Assembly (NCBI GenBank): GCA_003021755.1
Contig: PXQZ01000018.1
Location: 9,246-43,597 of the forward strand
Length of the DNA: 34,352 bases
From: Halobacteriales archaeon QH_8_67_36
Lineage (GTDB): Archaea > Halobacteriota > Halobacteria > Halobacteriales > Haloarculaceae
Reading direction: 5' to 3'
Shown here: positions 16,824 through 23,621 of the stretch, piece after piece
Position numbering within the stretch: position 1 is the stretch's first letter
How the letters are laid out: every line of letters starts with the position of its first letter
Translations under genes and position numbers: made by a program
The notes under the pieces: generated by a model
The model's database searches: none
What the model was told of the DNA's origin: nothing
Seen by the model: only the letters and a program-made list of their open reading frames with translations

Positions 16824-17756
16824 TTAGAGGCCGAAGCTCTCGGCCAGTACGTCCCCGTGCGTCTCGCCGACGACGTGGGTGTCGCCGCCGACCACGTCGA
16901 CCGTGACTTTCGCCGGCCCGAACAGGTCGACCGGGAGTTCGGCGAAGTCCCAGTCGGCGTCCTCGAAGACCCCTTCGAGCGGTCGGCCGTACTCAGCCCC
17001 GGCGATGGAAGGCACGTCATCGACGTCGTCGACCGGTTCGTCGACGGTGAGGTGGACCTCGCTCCCGTAGGCCAGCGCGTCCGTGGTTCGAGCCATCGCC
17101 GTCGCCTCGTCGGCGGCGACGGGGGCGACCGGCGCACGCCCATTGGCAGAGAGCACTTCGGCCGGGTCGTAGCCCAGTTCGGTCAGCCGGAAGACGGCGA
17201 TTTCGGCGGCCCGCGCCGCGCTCACGACGCTGCCCGTGACGCTTGCGGTGGCAAAGACGGGCAGGAAGACGCCCGTCTCCGGGACGCCGGTTCGCTCGGC
17301 GACCTGCGCGGCGACGGCCTCGCCCGGTAGCTGGTCGGCCTCGACCGCGAGGACGGCGAACTGCTCGTCCTCGCGGTAGCCGATGCGGCCGAAGATGTCC
17401 TCCTCGGCGACCAGCGCGCGGGCCGGCCCGCTGCCAAGCCCCTCGAAACCGTCGGTCGCAAGCTCCCACCCGCCCTTCTGGGAACAGAGCAGCGCCAGTG
17501 CCGGGTGGTCCGTCCCGAGTTCGACGTGGGTCAGCGGCGCGCCGGCCACGGCCGCCATGTCCGTCTGGACCGTCGCCAGTCCGGCCGTCTGCAGTTCGGC
17601 GAGTACCAGCCCGGCCTCGACGGCGCCGGGGACCTCGACGCCGAAGTCGAGTACGGCGGCGTCACCATCCAGCGCGTGGACGTCTATCGTCAGTTCGTCC
17701 GCGAAGTCGATGGCCTCGTCGACCAGCTCCGTGGCCATCCGATTGAGCGTGTTCAT
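16824..17756 (-). CDS. mch: Methenyltetrahydromethanopterin cyclohydrolase-type enzyme
   Basis: The 310-residue protein matches Mch, which interconverts methenyl- and formyl-tetrahydropterin; in haloarchaea it is thought to act on folate or another pterin carrier. Recognisable stretches are the start MNTLNRMATELVDEAIDF, PLTHVELGTDHPALALLCSQKGGWE and the central DEQFAVLAVEADQLPGEAVAAQVAERTGVPETGVF. The length is normal for the family (about 310-320). The ATG at 17756 is preceded by an AT-rich CTTTTAATTG near 17779 (read on the plus strand), so it could have its own promoter. The uncharacterised gene follows downstream. Confidence 0.92.
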   Translation of the reverse strand: MNTLNRMATELVDEAIDFADELTIDVHALDGDAAVLDFGVEVPGAVEAGLVLAELQTAGLATVQTDMAAVAGAPLTHVELGTDHPALALLCSQKGGWELATDGFEGLGSGPARALVAEEDIFGRIGYREDEQFAVLAVEADQLPGEAVAAQVAERTGVPETGVFLPVFATASVTGSVVSAARAAEIAVFRLTELGYDPAEVLSANGRAPVAPVAADEATAMARTTDALAYGSEVHLTVDEPVDDVDDVPSIAGAEYGRPLEGVFEDADWDFAELPVDLFGPAKVTVDVVGGDTHVVGETHGDVLAESFGL

Positions 17757-17780
17757 ACGCGGCTTTCGCCAGCCTCCCTT

Positions 17781-18113
17781 TTAATTGCCGCCTTCGGGCG
17801 CGTCGCTCCTGGCCTCGCGGCCCAGTTCCGCCTCGACCCGAGTGACTTTCTCGCTTGCCCGCCGGTCGACCCCGCGCTTGTCGTCGATTTTCAGGAACGT
17901 CTCCACGCGGTCGGACCGGGCGCCGACGGCCTCGTGGGCCGCGTGGGCGGCCGCGAACAGCTCCTCGCTGTCGTCGGCCTCGACGATGGTGCCCATCGGC
18001 GTCGTCTCGTACTCGACGTCGAACTCGTCCAAGGCGGCCACCGCGTCGGCGACGTAGGGTGCCATGCTCTCCTCGACGACCGGTGCGACCGAGAGGAATC
18101 CGATGCAGGTCAT
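17781..18113 (-). CDS. MTH1187/YkoF-like thiamine-binding protein
   Basis: The 110-residue protein is a ferredoxin-like-fold protein of the MTH1187 (DUF77) family, which binds thiamine or its precursors. It begins MTCIGFLSVAPVVEE, a typical start, and includes VEYETTPMGTIVEAD and RVETFLKIDDKRG. I chose the ATG at 18113 because the family starts at MTxIGF; another ATG lies nine bases upstream. The gene is 24 bases upstream of mch on the same strand, so they may be one transcript. The protein lacks a signal peptide. Confidence 0.85.
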   Translation of the reverse strand: MTCIGFLSVAPVVEESMAPYVADAVAALDEFDVEYETTPMGTIVEADDSEELFAAAHAAHEAVGARSDRVETFLKIDDKRGVDRRASEKVTRVEAELGREARSDAPEGGN

Positions 18114-18401
18114 GGTTCGCATTGCGCCCGGGACCCTCCTAACGCTACTGTTTGTTTGGCTCTCTCGTGTCGATCTCGACGGCCGCGACGCGTCCGAGAC
18201 CGCTACCGAGGACACTGGCGTAGTCCCACTGGACCGGCGGCTGCCCGAAACGGAGCTGGACACGTACGTCCACGAACCGACATCGATCGACTGGCGGACG
18301 AATTCGACGATATCGCAGACCTGGTGAGTAATACGGATTATTGTAGCGACGTACCGGTAGTCGCCGACCCCGCAGGCGCTATCCGGAAACAACCCGCTTA
18401 G
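18112..18401 (+). pseudogene. Frameshifted coding remnant (candidate)
   Basis: Two overlapping reading frames have protein-like composition. One from about 18112 gives a hydrophobic start and VVPLDRRLPETELDTYVHEP; the other gives DIDRLADEFDDIADLVSN followed by VPVVADPAGAIRKQPA and a stop at 18401. Joined near 18280 by a single-base shift they would read as one acidic haloarchaeal-like protein. I do not recognise a family. It may simply be chance, since the region before it overlaps the start of the convergent-running thiamine-binding gene. Confidence 0.25.
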
Positions 18402-18420
18402 GAGTTAGGTTTTGAGAAGA

Positions 18421-18442
18421 TGCGCTGGCTGGGATTTGAACC
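18421..18442 (-). repeat. Second copy of the 3' end of tRNA-Gly (attachment-like scar)
   Basis: These 22 bases are identical to the 3' end of tRNA-Gly at 18581-18602, in the same orientation, covering the acceptor strand and T-arm; similarity stops sharply after them. Integrating elements regularly duplicate the 3' end of a tRNA gene as att sites. Only 138 bases lie between the copies, so any element has been lost or never more than a scar remained. Confidence 0.7.
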
Positions 18443-18509
18443 GGACTCAGACGTTCCTGGTTACTCACTCCGTTCGTTTCCTGGGCTGCGACTGATAGGG
18501 TTCAAATCC
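18432..18509. repeat. 11-bp perfect inverted repeat from tRNA T-arm sequence
   Basis: GGATTTGAACC (18432-18442) and GGTTCAAATCC (18499-18509) are perfect inverted copies 56 bases apart. Both are T-arm sequence, so a second tRNA 3' fragment lies in the opposite orientation to the first. The bases between hold no open frame of interest. Confidence 0.7.
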
Positions 18510-18580
18510 AGAAGCGATTTCACGACTCACGGGTGCGAGTACACGCTACGCGGCGCTCGCGGGAAAGTTCGTCGTAGAAA

Positions 18581-18652
18581 TGCGCTGGCTGGGATTTGAA
18601 CCCAGGTTGTGACCATGGCAAGGTCACGTGATACCAACTACACTACCAGCGC
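18581..18652 (-). tRNA. tRNA-Gly (anticodon GCC)
   Basis: On the minus strand the 72-nt sequence has acceptor stem GCGCTGG (18652-18646) paired with CCAGCGC (18588-18582) and discriminator A. The anticodon stem-loop GTGACC-TTGCCAT-GGTCAC contains anticodon GCC, and the T arm is CTGGG-TTCAAAT-CCCAG. CCA is not encoded. A candidate box A reading GGCTTTTTACCAT on the minus strand lies near 18743-18755, about 90 bases upstream. Confidence 0.96.
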
Positions 18653-18993
18653 TCACTTCGTTCGCCCCGCCCTCACGACCATGTGAGGTCGCTCGGTACC
18701 GGTGCGCACGTCGCCCCGCTGCATTCCGGACTGGCGGGGGTGATGGTAAAAAGCCTTGCGTTTCACAGGGAAGTTCGGGGGCAACGTGGGTATCGTGTTG
18801 TCACCCGGTACTGACACCGCGGTCACATCGACGACTTTCGGAAGCGGCAATCGCCGTGTGTGCCGTTCGCACGCGACGGGCCTCGAAGGGGCGTGTGAAC
18901 GCGTCCCATCGCACGCGCGAAGCGGGGTCTTTTTACCGTAGGGGCGGAGTAGTATCGCTACAGTCTAGTGGCGCGACGTGGAAGCGTCACGGC
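18653..18993. other. 341-base intergenic region between tRNA-Gly and the ribosomal operon
   Basis: I see no credible gene here; an open frame from 18628 runs through it only because no stop falls in phase. It holds a 6-bp hairpin CCTCAC/GTGAGG (18671-18676 and 18683-18688), the candidate promoter of tRNA-Gly, and the promoter of the ribosomal operon at 18929-18936. Confidence 0.7.
18929..18936 (+). promoter_or_regulatory. Promoter (box A) of the ribosomal protein operon
   Basis: TCTTTTTACC begins at 18929 and is the best box A in the region before the operon. It would start transcription near 18957-18962, leaving a leader of about 33 bases before the ATG at 18994. The element resembles, in inverted form, the one assigned to tRNA-Gly at 18743-18755. 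Confidence 0.6.
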
Positions 18994-19839
18994 ATGACGA
19001 CCAGCGTACTCGTGCCCGACTCCCTCACACGGGAAGCCGAGGACCGACGCGAGGCGACTCGCAAACTGGGATACGTGGCCCGCGCGGCCACGACGTTCCA
19101 GGTCGACCGGCTGACGGTGTTTCCGGACCCAGACGGAGCCGGCAAACGGGAAGACGGGTTCGTCGAAACCGTGCTGCGGTACGCCGCGACGCCGCCGCAC
19201 CTTCGAAAGGAGATGTGGGGCAAGCGGGACGAACTAGAGTACGTCGGCGTCCTGCCGCCGCTCCGCGTGCGTTCACAGACCGGCTCCGGATCCGAGGGTT
19301 CGGGGTCGTTAAGACAGGGAATCGTGACCGAGGTCGGAGCTGATGGGCGCGTCCGGGTCAATTGCGGTATGCAACACCCGATCTCCCTCCCCGTTCCGGA
19401 CGGACTGGACGCGGGCGAGGGGGAGCGCGTGACCGTCAGGGTCTCTTCGCGACGGCCGGTCCGGGCGAAACTCGTCGACCACCCCACGCCGGGGTTCGAC
19501 GTCGTTTCCGCGGACCTCAACAGGGCACTCTCGCGTGACGACGCCGGACTCACCATCGCGTCATCGCGATACGGTGAGCTGGCAACGACTCGTCGGCTGG
19601 GCCAACTGGCCCACCGACGGGACACCGAGGGCGGCATGACAGTCGCTTTCGGGGCACCCGAGCGTGGGTTACCGTCCATACTCGACGTGGACCCGGACTC
19701 CGTCCGGGGAGACCAGCACAACGACGAATCCACAGGGTTCGACCGCTGGCTGAATACGGTTCCGAACCAGGGCAGCGAGGTCGTGCGAACTGAAGAAGCG
19801 ATGTTCGCCTCCCTCGCCTGTCTAACCCTCACGGAGTAA
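18994..19839 (+). CDS. SPOUT-class RNA methyltransferase, first gene of the ribosomal operon
   Basis: The 281-residue protein belongs to the SPOUT methyltransferases related to human C9orf114/SPOUT1, which often precede rpl3 in archaea. The fold is split: an N-terminal part MTTSVLVPDSLTREAEDRREATRKLGYVARAATTFQVDRLTVFPDP, an inserted OB-like region (about 95-165), and the knotted C-terminal part with AFGAPERGLPSIL, a typical AdoMet-binding loop. It presumably methylates rRNA or a similar substrate. The ATG at 18994 starts the family alignment. It ends four bases before rpl3. Confidence 0.85.
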   Translation: MTTSVLVPDSLTREAEDRREATRKLGYVARAATTFQVDRLTVFPDPDGAGKREDGFVETVLRYAATPPHLRKEMWGKRDELEYVGVLPPLRVRSQTGSGSEGSGSLRQGIVTEVGADGRVRVNCGMQHPISLPVPDGLDAGEGERVTVRVSSRRPVRAKLVDHPTPGFDVVSADLNRALSRDDAGLTIASSRYGELATTRRLGQLAHRRDTEGGMTVAFGAPERGLPSILDVDPDSVRGDQHNDESTGFDRWLNTVPNQGSEVVRTEEAMFASLACLTLTE

Positions 19840-19843
19840 ACGA

Positions 19844-20860
19844 ATGCCACAACCAAGCAGACCACGCAAAGGCTCGCTGGGCTTTGGCCCGCGCAAGCGC
19901 TCGACGAGCGAGACGCCTCGCTTCAACAGCTGGCCGTCCGACGACGGCCAGCCGGGCGTCCAGGGGTTCGCCGGCTACAAGGCGGGTATGACACACGTCG
20001 TACTCGTCAACGACGAACCCAACTCCCCCCGCGAAGGGATGGAGGAGACTGTCCCGGTGACAGTCGTCGAGACGCCGCCGATGCGCGCCGTCGCCCTGCG
20101 TGCGTACGAAGACACGCCGTACGGTCAGCGTCCGCTGACGGAGGTCTGGACCGACGAGTTCCACGAGAACCTCGACCGGGCCCTGAACCTGCCGGAGGAC
20201 CACGACCCGGACGCTGCTGAGGAACAGATACGCGACGCTCTCGGGAGCGACACCCTCGGGGACGTGCGTCTCATCACGCACACCGTCCCCGACGCCGTTC
20301 CGAGCGTCCCGAAGAAAAAGCCCGACGTGATGGAGACTCGCGTCGGCGGTGGGTCCGTCGCGGACCGCCTCGACCACGCCCTCGAACTCGTCGACGACGG
20401 TGGCGAGCACTCGATGAACGACGTCTTCCGCGCCGGTGAGTACACCGACATCGCGGGCGTCACCAAGGGCAAAGGGACACAGGGTCCCGTCAAGCGGTGG
20501 GGCGTCCAGAAGCGGAAGGGCAAACACGCCCGCCAGGGCTGGCGCCGACGCATCGGCAACCTCGGCCCATGGAACCCATCTCGCGTGCGCTCGACGGTCC
20601 CCCAGCAGGGACAGACCGGCTACCACCAGCGCACCGAACTCAACAAGCGCCTCATCGACGTCGGCGAGGGCGACGACGCCACCGTCGACGGCGGCTTCGT
20701 CAACTACGGCGAGGTCGACGGGCCGTACACGCTCGTCAAAGGCTCGGTCCCCGGCCCGGACAAGCGCCTGGTGCGCTTCCGGCCCGCGGTCCGACCCAAC
20801 GACCAGCCGCGCCTCGACCCCGAGGTGCGCTTCGTCTCCACGGAATCGAACCAGGGATAA
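19844..20860 (+). CDS. rpl3: 50S ribosomal protein L3 (uL3)
   Basis: This 338-residue protein has the length I remember for H. marismortui L3. The extended loop reaching the peptidyl transferase centre is visible as GPWNPSRVRSTVPQQGQTGYHQ, preceded by the basic RWGVQKRKGKHARQGWRRRIG. Relative to bacteria it carries the archaeal N-terminal SRPRKGSLGFGPRKRS. It initiates large-subunit assembly by binding 23S rRNA. Four bases separate it from the methyltransferase and three from rpl4. Confidence 0.97.
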   Translation: MPQPSRPRKGSLGFGPRKRSTSETPRFNSWPSDDGQPGVQGFAGYKAGMTHVVLVNDEPNSPREGMEETVPVTVVETPPMRAVALRAYEDTPYGQRPLTEVWTDEFHENLDRALNLPEDHDPDAAEEQIRDALGSDTLGDVRLITHTVPDAVPSVPKKKPDVMETRVGGGSVADRLDHALELVDDGGEHSMNDVFRAGEYTDIAGVTKGKGTQGPVKRWGVQKRKGKHARQGWRRRIGNLGPWNPSRVRSTVPQQGQTGYHQRTELNKRLIDVGEGDDATVDGGFVNYGEVDGPYTLVKGSVPGPDKRLVRFRPAVRPNDQPRLDPEVRFVSTESNQG

Positions 20861-20863
20861 TCC

Positions 20864-21604
20864 ATGCAGGCAACCATCTACGATCTGGACGGCGAGGCCG
20901 ACGGCGAGGTCGAGCTCCCCGGTGTCTTCGAGACGCCGGTCCGCTCGGACCTCATCGCCAAGGCAGTACACGCCGCCCAGGCAAACCGAAAACAGGACTA
21001 CGGAACCGACGAGTACGCCGGCCTGCGAACGCCGGCAGAGTCGTTCGGTAGCGGCCGCGGTCAGGCACACGTCCCCCAACAGGACGGCCGTGCCCGCCGC
21101 GTCCCGCAGGCGGTCAAGGGCCGCGCGGCCCACCCGCCCAAAGCCGAGAAAGACCGCTCCGTCGACATCAACGACAAGGAGCGCCAACTCGCCGTCCGGT
21201 CGGCGCTCGCCGCCACGACGGACGCCGAACTCGTCGCCGAGCGCGGTCACGAGTTCGACCGTGATGAGGTCCCCGTCGTCGTCTCCGACGACTTCGAGGA
21301 CCTGGTCAAGACCCAGGCGGTCCTGGGGCTGCTGGAGGCGCTCGACATCGACGCGGACATCGAGCGCGCCGACGACACGAAAATAAAGGCCGGACGGGGT
21401 TCGATGCGCGGACGGAAGTACCGCCGCCCCTCCTCCATCCTCTTCGTGACCAGCGACGAGCCGTCCACGGCCGCCCGCAACCTCGCGGGCGTCGACGTGG
21501 CCACCGCGCGTGAGGTCAACGCGGAAGACCTCGCGCCCGGCGCCGCGCCCGGCCGGCTCACCGTCTTCACCGAGTCCGCCGTCGAGGAGGTCGGTTCCAG
21601 ATGA
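20864..21604 (+). CDS. rpl4: 50S ribosomal protein L4 (uL4)
   Basis: The 246-residue protein is the archaeal/eukaryotic form of L4 (bacterial counterparts are shorter). It begins MQATIYDLDGEADGEVELP. The internal loop that lines the exit tunnel is AESFGSGRGQAHVPQQDGRARRVPQAVKGRAAHPPKAEKD. L4 is a frequent autogenous regulator of r-protein operons, but I see no leader structure to support that here. The last codons overlap rpl23 by four bases (ATGA), so translation is coupled. Confidence 0.97.
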   Translation: MQATIYDLDGEADGEVELPGVFETPVRSDLIAKAVHAAQANRKQDYGTDEYAGLRTPAESFGSGRGQAHVPQQDGRARRVPQAVKGRAAHPPKAEKDRSVDINDKERQLAVRSALAATTDAELVAERGHEFDRDEVPVVVSDDFEDLVKTQAVLGLLEALDIDADIERADDTKIKAGRGSMRGRKYRRPSSILFVTSDEPSTAARNLAGVDVATAREVNAEDLAPGAAPGRLTVFTESAVEEVGSR

Positions 21605-21858
21605 GCTGGGACGTCATCAAGTATCCACACGTCACGGAGAAGGCCATGAACGACATGGACTTCCAGAACAAGCTCCAGTTCGTCGTCGACGACGCCGCTG
21701 GGAAGCCGGCGGTCGCCGAGGCCGTCGAATCCCAGTACGACGTCACAGTCGTCGGCGTGAACACGCAGCACACGATGGACGGCGACAAGAAGGCCGTCGT
21801 GCGCCTCTCGGAGGACGACGACGCCCAGGAAGTCGCCTCCAGGATCGGGGTGTTCTAA
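21601..21858 (+). CDS. rpl23: 50S ribosomal protein L23 (uL23)
   Basis: The 85-residue protein has the archaeal L23 pattern: IKYPHVTEKAMNDMDFQNKLQFVVDDAAGK, then VTVVGVNTQHTMDGDKKAVVRLSEDDDA. It forms part of the tunnel exit and a docking site for SRP and the translocon. It lacks the long bacterial loop. Two bases separate its stop from the rpl2 start. Confidence 0.97.
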   Translation: MSWDVIKYPHVTEKAMNDMDFQNKLQFVVDDAAGKPAVAEAVESQYDVTVVGVNTQHTMDGDKKAVVRLSEDDDAQEVASRIGVF

Positions 21859-21860
21859 CG

Positions 21861-22628
21861 ATGGGACGACGAATTCAAGGACAACGACGCGGTCGCGGGA
21901 CGTCCACGTTCCGGGCGCCCTCGCACCGCTACAAGGCCGACCTGCAGCACCGCAAGGTCGAAGACGGCGACGTCGTCGCCGGGACCGTCGTGGACATCGA
22001 GCACGACCCGGCCCGCTCGGCGCCCGTCGCGGCCGTCGAGTTCGAGGACAGCGAGGGACAAAGCGCCTCGGGCAGCCGAACGCAGTCCGGCGACGGCGAC
22101 CACCGACTCGTGCTCGCGCCGGAAGGCGTGGGCGTGGGCGACGAACTGCAGGTCGGCGTCAGTGCCGAAATCGCCCCCGGGAACACGCTTCCGCTCGCGG
22201 AGATTCCCGAGGGTGTACCGGTGTGTAACGTCGAGTCCAGCCCCGGTGACGGTGGCCGCTTCGCCCGCTCGTCGGGCGTCAACGCCACGCTGCTCACCCA
22301 CGATCGTAACGTCGCGGTCGTGACGCTTCCCTCCGGGGAGATGAAGCGACTGGACCCGCAGTGTCGTGCGACCATCGGCGTCGTCGCCGGTGGCGGCCGG
22401 ACCGATAAGCCGTACGTCAAGGCCGGCAAGAAGCATCACAAGATGAAAGCCCGCGGGACGAAGTACCCACGCGTCCGTGGTGTCGCGATGAACGCCGTCG
22501 ACCACCCCTTCGGTGGCGGTGGCCGACAGCACCCCGGCAAGCCCAAGTCCATCTCCCGCAACGCTCCACCGGGACGCAAAGTCGGGGACATCGCCTCGAA
22601 GCGGACCGGTCGAGGTGGTAACGAATGA
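21861..22628 (+). CDS. rpl2: 50S ribosomal protein L2 (uL2) with a 15-residue insertion
   Basis: The 255-residue protein is archaeal L2, one of the most conserved r-proteins, needed for subunit joining and peptidyl transfer. It starts MGRRIQGQRRGRGTSTFRAPSHRYKADL and ends with the conserved AMNAVDHPFGGGGRQHPGKP, including the histidine near the active centre. H. marismortui L2, as I recall it, reads VEFEDGDRRLILAPEGV. Here VEFED is followed by SEGQSASGSRTQSGD before GDHRLVLAPEGV, 15 extra residues from 45 in-frame bases (22050-22094). These lie in the N-terminal OB-like domain, presumably on the surface. Downstream a coupled micro-ORF bridges to rps19. Confidence 0.97.
   Translation: MGRRIQGQRRGRGTSTFRAPSHRYKADLQHRKVEDGDVVAGTVVDIEHDPARSAPVAAVEFEDSEGQSASGSRTQSGDGDHRLVLAPEGVGVGDELQVGVSAEIAPGNTLPLAEIPEGVPVCNVESSPGDGGRFARSSGVNATLLTHDRNVAVVTLPSGEMKRLDPQCRATIGVVAGGGRTDKPYVKAGKKHHKMKARGTKYPRVRGVAMNAVDHPFGGGGRQHPGKPKSISRNAPPGRKVGDIASKRTGRGGNE
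22050..22094 (+). repeat. In-frame palindromic insert in rpl2
   Basis: The 45 bases start AGCGAGGGACAAAGCGCCTCG, with a hairpin CGAGG (22052-22056) / CCTCG (22066-22070), and then a weaker stem GCCG/CGGC (22075-22078 and 22089-22092). They encode 15 residues absent from the H. marismortui protein as I recall it. The first 21 bases match the rnp1 insert at 18 positions. Confidence 0.65.
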
Positions 22629-22690
22629 GGTCCGTTGCACGCTGTGTGTGCAACACCCTCATCGGTGTCACCGGAGGTGAGAACAAATGA
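22625..22690 (+). CDS. 21-residue micro-ORF bridging rpl2 and rps19 (candidate)
   Basis: The ATG at 22625 overlaps the rpl2 stop as ATGA, and the TGA stop at 22688-22690 overlaps the rps19 start in the same way, so the 66 bases would be translated in relay between two r-protein genes. The peptide begins [18 protein letters not shown] and ends GENK; it is basic and has two cysteines in CVC. Nothing in it resembles a known domain. Overlaps at both ends are hard to obtain by chance, but an open frame of this length is not. The bases also form a 7-bp hairpin and carry the rps19 ribosome binding site, so a leader role is equally possible. Confidence 0.4.
   Translation: MRSVARCVCNTLIGVTGGENK
22634..22654 (+). 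promoter_or_regulatory. Hairpin in the rpl2-rps19 gap
   Basis: GTTGCAC (22634-22640) pairs perfectly with GTGCAAC (22648-22654) around GCTGTGT. A second small stem CGGTG/CACCG follows at 22663-22673, and GGAGGTGA (22673-22680) supplies a strong ribosome binding site for the ATG at 22687. No other gap in this operon is comparably structured. Confidence 0.5.
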
Positions 22691-23109
22691 GTTCAGAGTA
22701 TCAAATCGGCCACGAGGGAGCGTTCTCCTTCCGAGGCCACACGCTCGACGAGCTACAGGACATGGAGCTCGAAGAAGTCGCGGAACTGCTCCCCGCTCGC
22801 CAGCGGCGAAGTATCGAACGCGGTCTGACCGAGGAAAAGCAGAAGCTCCTCGCAAAGGCCCGCGACGCCGAGGAGGAGGCGACGGCCAACGACCCCATCC
22901 GCACGCACCTGCGCGACATGCCGGTGCTGCCGGTGATGGTCGACCTCACCTTCGCCGTCCACAACGGGCAGGCGTTCGAGCGCGTGCGCGTCGAGCCCGA
23001 GATGCTCGGCCACTACCTCGGTGAGTTCCAGCTCACCCGCAGCTCGGTCGAACACGGTCAGGCCGGCATCGGGGCGACACGCTCCTCGAAATTCGTACCG
23101 CTCAAGTAA
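22687..23109 (+). CDS. rps19: 30S ribosomal protein S19 (uS19)
   Basis: The 140-residue protein is the archaeal S19, longer than the bacterial one by an N-terminal helical region (about 1-50, [33 protein letters not shown]). The core includes [28 protein letters not shown] and the C-terminal [17 protein letters not shown]. It binds the head of the small subunit near the 16S 3' domain. A strong ribosome binding site precedes it, unusual inside this operon where most genes are reached by overlap. Confidence 0.96.
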   Translation: MSSEYQIGHEGAFSFRGHTLDELQDMELEEVAELLPARQRRSIERGLTEEKQKLLAKARDAEEEATANDPIRTHLRDMPVLPVMVDLTFAVHNGQAFERVRVEPEMLGHYLGEFQLTRSSVEHGQAGIGATRSSKFVPLK

Positions 23110-23111
23110 TC

Positions 23112-23621
23112 ATGGGAATCAGCTACTCAGTCGACGCCGACCCGGACGTCACCGCGAAAGCGATGCTTCGGGAGCGGCAGATGAGCATCAAGCACAGCAA
23201 GGCCATTGCCCGCGAAATCAAGGGCAAGACGGCCGGCGAGGCCGTCGAGTTCCTCGAATCGGTCGCCGCGGGCGACCGGCCGGTCGCGTTCAAACAGCAC
23301 AACTCCGGCGTCGGCCACGAGTCGAAGGTCGACGGCTGGGACGCGGGTCGCTTCCCGAAGAAGGCCAGCGAGGCCTTCATCGACCTGCTGGAAAACGCCA
23401 TCGGCAACGCCGACCACCAGGGTTTCGACGGTGAAACCATGGAAATAATGCACGTCGCCGCCCACAAGGTCGGCGAGTCGCAGGGTCGCAAACCGCGTGC
23501 GATGGGCCGGGCGTCCGCCTGGAACGCCACGCAGGTCGACGTCGAACTCATCCTCGAGGATAGCGAGGCCGCCGAGGCCTCGGACCGGAGCGGCGGTAGC
23601 CGCGACGGGGGAGACACGTAA
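23112..23621 (+). CDS. rpl22: 50S ribosomal protein L22 (uL22) with C-terminal extension
   Basis: The 169-residue protein is archaeal L22, a tunnel-lining protein, with the core MGISYSVDADPDVTAKAMLRERQMSIKHSKAIAREI and the beta hairpin reaching the tunnel around KPRAMGRASAWNATQVDVELIL. H. marismortui L22 ends soon after that strand (about 155 residues as I recall). Here an extra tail starts DSEAAEASDRSGGSRDGGDT, encoded by two palindromes at 23562-23605. The stop overlaps rps3 by one base (TAATG). Confidence 0.96.
   Translation: MGISYSVDADPDVTAKAMLRERQMSIKHSKAIAREIKGKTAGEAVEFLESVAAGDRPVAFKQHNSGVGHESKVDGWDAGRFPKKASEAFIDLLENAIGNADHQGFDGETMEIMHVAAHKVGESQGRKPRAMGRASAWNATQVDVELILEDSEAAEASDRSGGSRDGGDT
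23562..23605 (+). repeat. In-frame palindromic element at the rpl22 3' end
   Basis: Starting at an in-phase AGC codon, this carries CGAGGC (23564-23569) with GCCTCG (23577-23582), then GCGGC (23590-23594) with GCCGC (23599-23603) around GGTA. It encodes the C-terminal SEAAEASDRSGGSRD. The first palindrome has the same spacing (6-7-6) as that in rnp1. Confidence 0.65.

Noticed and set aside
18421-18520. Possible second complete tRNA gene
   Set aside because: Only the T-arm and 3' strand are present; there is no anticodon arm or matching 5' acceptor strand.
19829-21250. 473-codon minus-strand open frame under rpl3 and rpl4
   Set aside because: It is the reverse strand of two certain ribosomal genes.
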